A stretch of 64,000 bases of DNA. It comes from Mariannaea sp. PMI_226 (Eukaryota; Ascomycota; Sordariomycetes; Hypocreales; Nectriaceae). Below, one piece after another: positions 60,691 to 64,000 of this stretch. The stretch covers positions 310,001-374,000 of the forward strand of contig JANFOG010000005.1 in NCBI GenBank assembly GCA_024336345.1, written 5' to 3'. Every line of letters starts with the position of its first letter. The first letter of the stretch is position 1. Position numbers and translations under genes: made by a program. Under the pieces are notes generated by a model, which was given only the letters and a program-made list of their open reading frames with translations, made no database searches and was not told the origin of the DNA.

Positions 60691-61290
60691 ATGTCTCTGT
60701 TTACCCGTAACTTTTACAACCCTGAAATGACTTTCACTCCCCTACTGCGGCTGCTTGATGACTTCGACAATTACTCTCGTCAGGATCAAAGCGGCCAACG
60801 CACTGGATTGCTTCATTGGCAACCGAATTTTGACATTTATGAAAAGGCCGAGGCCTATGAGCTTCATGGTGAGCTCCCAGGCATGAAGAAGGAGGAAGTC
60901 CATATCGAATTCATTGAGCCACAGACAATGGTCATTTGTGGGAAGACCAAGCGGGCCTATACCATTGGCAATCCTCCTGAAGCTCTTCTTGAAGGTAACA
61001 CTATGCATGGTGCCATCACCGAGGGCAAAGAGGGAGAGGAAGTATCGAAGCAATTAACAGCTGAGGCTGCGGAGTCGTCCACTAAGCCGGCTGAACAGAG
61101 AAATGAAGGCCAAGAACGGGCTGCCAAGTACTGGCTAATTGAACGTAAGGTTGGCGAATTTTCTCGAACCTTCAACTTTCCCAGTCATGTAGACCAGGAA
61201 GCTGTTAGCGCCAAATTTGAAGACGGGATCCTTAATATCGTCGTGCCCAAAACTAAGACACAACATCACCGCCGCATCCACGTCGATTAG
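60691..61290 (+). CDS. hsp30: Small heat-shock protein of the fungal Hsp30 type (alpha-crystallin domain)
   Basis: 199 residues from the ATG at 60,691 (CACAATGTC), whose product begins MSLFTRNFYNPE like fungal Hsp30 proteins. FTPLLRLLDDFDNYSR is the typical N-terminal arm. The alpha-crystallin domain spans about residues 44-190: WQPNFDIYE, ELHGELPGMKKEEV, and the closing FEDGILNIVVPK with the G-I-L motif. Between strands there is a long charged insertion (about 93-145, Glu/Ala-rich), normal for this fungal subgroup. The protein should act as an ATP-independent holdase in the cytosol under heat or chemical stress. The frame is open further upstream with ATGs at 60,520 and 60,601; starting at 60,601 would add a 30-residue basic, Ser/Leu-rich leader. 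The internal start is preferred on homology. No intron is seen. Confidence 0.88.
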   Translation: MSLFTRNFYNPEMTFTPLLRLLDDFDNYSRQDQSGQRTGLLHWQPNFDIYEKAEAYELHGELPGMKKEEVHIEFIEPQTMVICGKTKRAYTIGNPPEALLEGNTMHGAITEGKEGEEVSKQLTAEAAESSTKPAEQRNEGQERAAKYWLIERKVGEFSRTFNFPSHVDQEAVSAKFEDGILNIVVPKTKTQHHRRIHVD

Positions 61291-62006
61291 TTCAGGCAAG
61301 GAGATATATCAGTGTACATTAATTTATTAAAATTGATATTTATGCCTTTTTGAATCAGAGCTCAAGAGTTGTAACGTCTCAAATCACCTGCAACTCGTAT
61401 ATGAGAGATAGGAAATGCGCCACCTATAGTGAGAAGACGCATCCTTCCTTACATAGCCTATGACAATGGCAAATCGCTAGTGAAGTATTCTATTTACAGA
61501 TACTCTCCTAAGAGAGGATGAGGTATTAACGGGTTTAGAACTTCATATATCATGCTCACATTTTTGGTTACATTCATGGTCAATAAAGCCTCAACGAGTC
61601 GACACCATCCCTTAATATTCACAAACTTGGCACCCGAAAGGTGAATAGATAATTGATTTTGGAGTACAAGAGCTTCAAACGTATACATATACAAATATTC
61701 ATTACTATCTTATGACTTCCAGCTGTCGTATCATTGAATTAAGACCCCAAGAATATGTGTGTAGTAATGCGATGTAGGAGCTGGTGTCCACACGTCTACT
61801 GTCACAAATTAGACCGTGTCATTGAATGGAGACAATGAGTATAATATGTAGAAGAAGTCCCATTCGAGCTGATAAACGAGAGCAGAGCACGCCGCTCAAC
61901 CCTAACCAATCCAATGACTTGCAAGAACCACTTTAGTGGGCTTGATTTCTTACCAAGTGTTTCATTCTGGAAGTTTTTTAAAAGGTGATGGCAATGGGAA
62001 AAAACA
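61291..62006. other. AT-rich spacer, no gene seen
   Basis: 3' flank of hsp30 and AT-rich DNA. A frame of 66 codons on the minus strand is not protein-like. Confidence 0.5.
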
Positions 62007-62325
62007 TCATAGCTTTGCTCCATTGCGAGATGATCTTATTTTGGTCCGGTCATTTTGCATGCGTACCCGCTGCGACACGTTTGGGAGTCCGCTGTAGCCT
62101 TCCAGGCCGTTGAGGTTGACCTTAGCATTTGCCTTAAATTGAATCGCCTCCATCCGTGCTTGTTCGTATAGGTAGCTTAAGGTTTTGCCCTGGTATGTGA
62201 TATCTTGGTCGTTAATATATGTGACGTCGATAGAGGAAGACAAAAGCTCAGAGCAGAATTGCATTCTTGGGGTACGATATTCTCCACTGCGGGAATGTCT
62301 GGTCTATTGGAATCGTGCACATCAT
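62007..62325 (-). pseudogene. Frameshifted relative of the 92-residue protein at 41.6 kb
   Basis: An 85-codon frame (62007-62264) contains INDQDITYQGKTLSYLYEQAR, which aligns without gaps to the core of the 92-residue protein with about 11 of 22 identical positions (shared D-x-D, T, GK, LS, YE, R). Upstream, in a different frame starting at the ATG at 62,325, MCTIPIDQTF matches the N-terminal motif VCYLPDHQTF (shared C, P, QTF). Both halves of the protein are thus present in the right order but out of frame, with no room for a normal intron between them. The simplest reading is a decayed paralogue. The C-terminal tail is again basic but not alignable. A functional shorter product from 62,264 cannot be excluded. 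Confidence 0.6.
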
Positions 62326-63131
62326 CCTTTAAGATGAGGATGATATACATATAGTCAAAGAGAGCCAGAGCACAGCTTTAAATTTGAATTTAGTTTTCAC
62401 ATGTAGTTCCATTACCAAGAGGCGCTGGACCATGTTGAGAATTTGAGAGATCCAAATGCTCCTAATGGCTCAAACGTTTTATGATTTTCGGTTGTGTCAT
62501 GTATCATGATTGTAAATAGACAGCGACTGAAAAGCGCAGAAGGGGTACCTCCAATCGGTATACTTGACTTTTGAATTTGAAAAGAAAGGGTGCGCTGAAC
62601 CTGCAGAAAGAAAGAGTGTTGTGGTTTGAGGTACATTGGGAAAGGCTGTGACTGATTTTCAAAAAGCTAGATTTGGTAGGGTAGCAGTAGAATCTGGATA
62701 GGAGGCTGGGTTCGAATCATCATGACGAAAGATCAATTCTGCCGTATAGCTTTGGATTCGCTATCCATCTATCGTACCAGCTTGCAGACGTAGGTCTTCG
62801 CCGACCACCTGCAATGATTTGATAGAGCTATAGCGTGATCTCTGCGTCACTTGATAGGCGCCACTCACGCTTATTCTCATAACAGGGTCACGTCATGAAT
62901 TTTAACTGCTATGTAGTGTTGTAACTTAACCTAGATTGCACAGTACGTCTAATAGGGCCATTTTAAAAGTCTAACGCATAGAGTGAGTTCTACCATTCTG
63001 ATAATCATATGGCCAAATAATATAATTATCTCATACACCAACGAGTGGCCCATAGGATATCTGCCCAAACTACTCCCCAAGCTGAGCCATACAACTATCA
63101 ATTATTGTTTCAATCAGAATTTTCGCCCACA
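62326..63131. other. Spacer upstream of the dehydrogenase gene
   Basis: AT-rich, includes the promoter of the gene starting at 63,132. A tRNA-like GGTTCGAATC at about 62,709 was examined and rejected. No gene is seen. Confidence 0.5.
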
Positions 63132-64000
63132 ATGGCTTCATCTGATATTCCATCTGAACAGTGGGCCCAAGTACTTGAAAGCACTGATGGGAGTAAGCAT
63201 AATGAGCCCCATAATGTTCTTATGTTGTAGTTGTGGTTAATATTGGTCGACAGTAATCAAGTACAAAAAAGTACCAGTATGTATGCCAGGCCCTGATGAG
63301 GTATTGGTTCATGTGAAGTACTCCGGGGTCTGCCATACAGACTTGCATGCTGTTATGGGAGATTGGCCTTTGAAGAGAAAGCTGCCACTTATTGGTGGAC
63401 ATGAGGGCGCCGGTATTGTGGTCGTCAAAGGCGACCTTGTTAATACCGTAGAAGTTGGCGATCATGTTGGCATCAAATGGCTGAATAGTTCTTGCCTCGC
63501 TTGCAATTTTTGTTTGCAAGGAGATGAGCAGCTTTGTCACGATGCTCAACTGTCTGGCTACACTGTTGATGGCACTTTTCAGGAATATGCTGTTGCTAAA
63601 GCTGCGCACGTTACCCATATTCCAGCAGAGTGTGACCTCGAGGAGGTGGCTCCTATTCTATGCGCAGGACTTACTGTATATAAGGGCCTCAAGGACTCAG
63701 GTGTCCGCCCAGGGCAATACGTCGCTCTAGTTGGGGCTGGCGGTGGGCTTGGATGCTTTGCTCTACAGTACGCCAAGGCCATGGGCTTGCACAGCATTGC
63801 TATTGATACGGGAAGCGACAAAGCCCAGGTCTGTCGTGATCTAGGTGCAACAAAATTTGTCGACTTCAGGGAGTCCCATAATCTTTCGGCAGATGTCAAA
63901 GCGGCAACGCCAGATGGTCTTGGGCCACATGCTGTCCTCATTCTAGCCACCCATGAGCAACCATTCCATCACGCAACTACATATGTTCGTGCTCACGGCA
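63132..64000 (+). CDS. Zinc-dependent alcohol dehydrogenase (5' part, runs off the window)
   Basis: Exon 1 is 63132-63192; a 61-nt intron (GTAAGC to TCGACAG, phase 1) leads to exon 2 from 63,254, still open at the window end. The visible protein follows the medium-chain, zinc-containing ADH pattern of yeast and fungal Adh1-type enzymes: [10 protein letters not shown] (catalytic zinc Cys47), GGHEGAG (His70-Glu71), the structural-zinc set Cys101, Cys104, Cys107 and Cys115 (CLACNFC...C), a second catalytic-site Cys in PILCAGLT, and the NAD-binding GAGGGLG. It should interconvert ethanol and acetaldehyde or a similar short primary alcohol using NAD, in the cytosol since no presequence is seen. 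All key residues are intact in the visible part; the C-terminal third is missing only because of the window edge. Confidence 0.92.

Noticed and set aside
62690..62730. GGTTCGAATC resembling a tRNA B box
   Set aside because: No A box at the right distance, no pairing T stem or acceptor stem, and no plausible anticodon arm.
48000..64000. A secondary-metabolite gene cluster around the aminotransferase and dehydrogenase
   Set aside because: No polyketide synthase, peptide synthetase, terpene cyclase, P450, transporter or cluster regulator is present; the two enzymes are 9 kb apart with unrelated genes between.

Overview
The window looks like a chromosome segment of a filamentous ascomycete (Pezizomycotina), most likely a sordariomycete and perhaps hypocrealean. 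The evidence is short GT..AG introns of about 48-104 nt, separate monocistronic genes, fungal-type families (an FWD-1-like WD40 protein, a Clr5/ankyrin protein, an Hsp30-type small heat-shock protein, a fungal GNAT/ankyrin family) and intergenic DNA rich in short runs such as GTACGTAC. The species is not determined. All assignments come from reading protein motifs and splice signals; no database search was run.

Layout. 1-8.5 kb is a compact block of conserved genes: the 3' part of an FWD-1-like F-box/WD40 gene, vps60/CHMP5 on the opposite strand, and a long Ser/Thr/Pro-rich, probably nuclear protein in four exons. 8.5-25.2 kb is a gene desert of almost 17 kb with no supportable coding region. 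It holds an AT-rich, repeat-derived-looking block (about 9.4-11.5 kb), many microsatellites and, close to the next gene, a pyrimidine-rich probable leader. 25.2-33.4 kb has three ordinary genes: a conserved Ser/Pro-rich protein, a Zn-ribbon/metallo-beta-lactamase-fold hydrolase, and a 151-residue His-rich-N-terminus protein. 33.4-50.1 kb is a second gene-poor stretch holding one small gene, a 92-residue charged protein at 41.6-41.9 kb.

From about 48 kb to the end the character changes to accessory: AT-richer spacers, decayed genes and dispersed family members. In order these are a GNAT/ankyrin-family pseudogene with three nonsense codons and a frameshift, an intact two-exon PLP aminotransferase, a Clr5-domain ankyrin gene cut by one in-frame TAG, a CA-rich minisatellite, an hsp30-type gene, a frameshifted relative of the 92-residue protein, and the 5' part of a zinc alcohol dehydrogenase that runs off the end.

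How they fit together. The first block concerns protein turnover and endosomal sorting, but the genes are not an operon and share no visible pathway. The accessory end does not form a convincing biosynthetic cluster. The most unusual signals are the two-member small-protein family (intact at 41.6 kb, decayed at 62.0 kb), the in-frame amber that splits the Clr5/ankyrin gene, the C-to-T character of the inactivating codons, and the very large non-coding spacers flanked by conserved genes.
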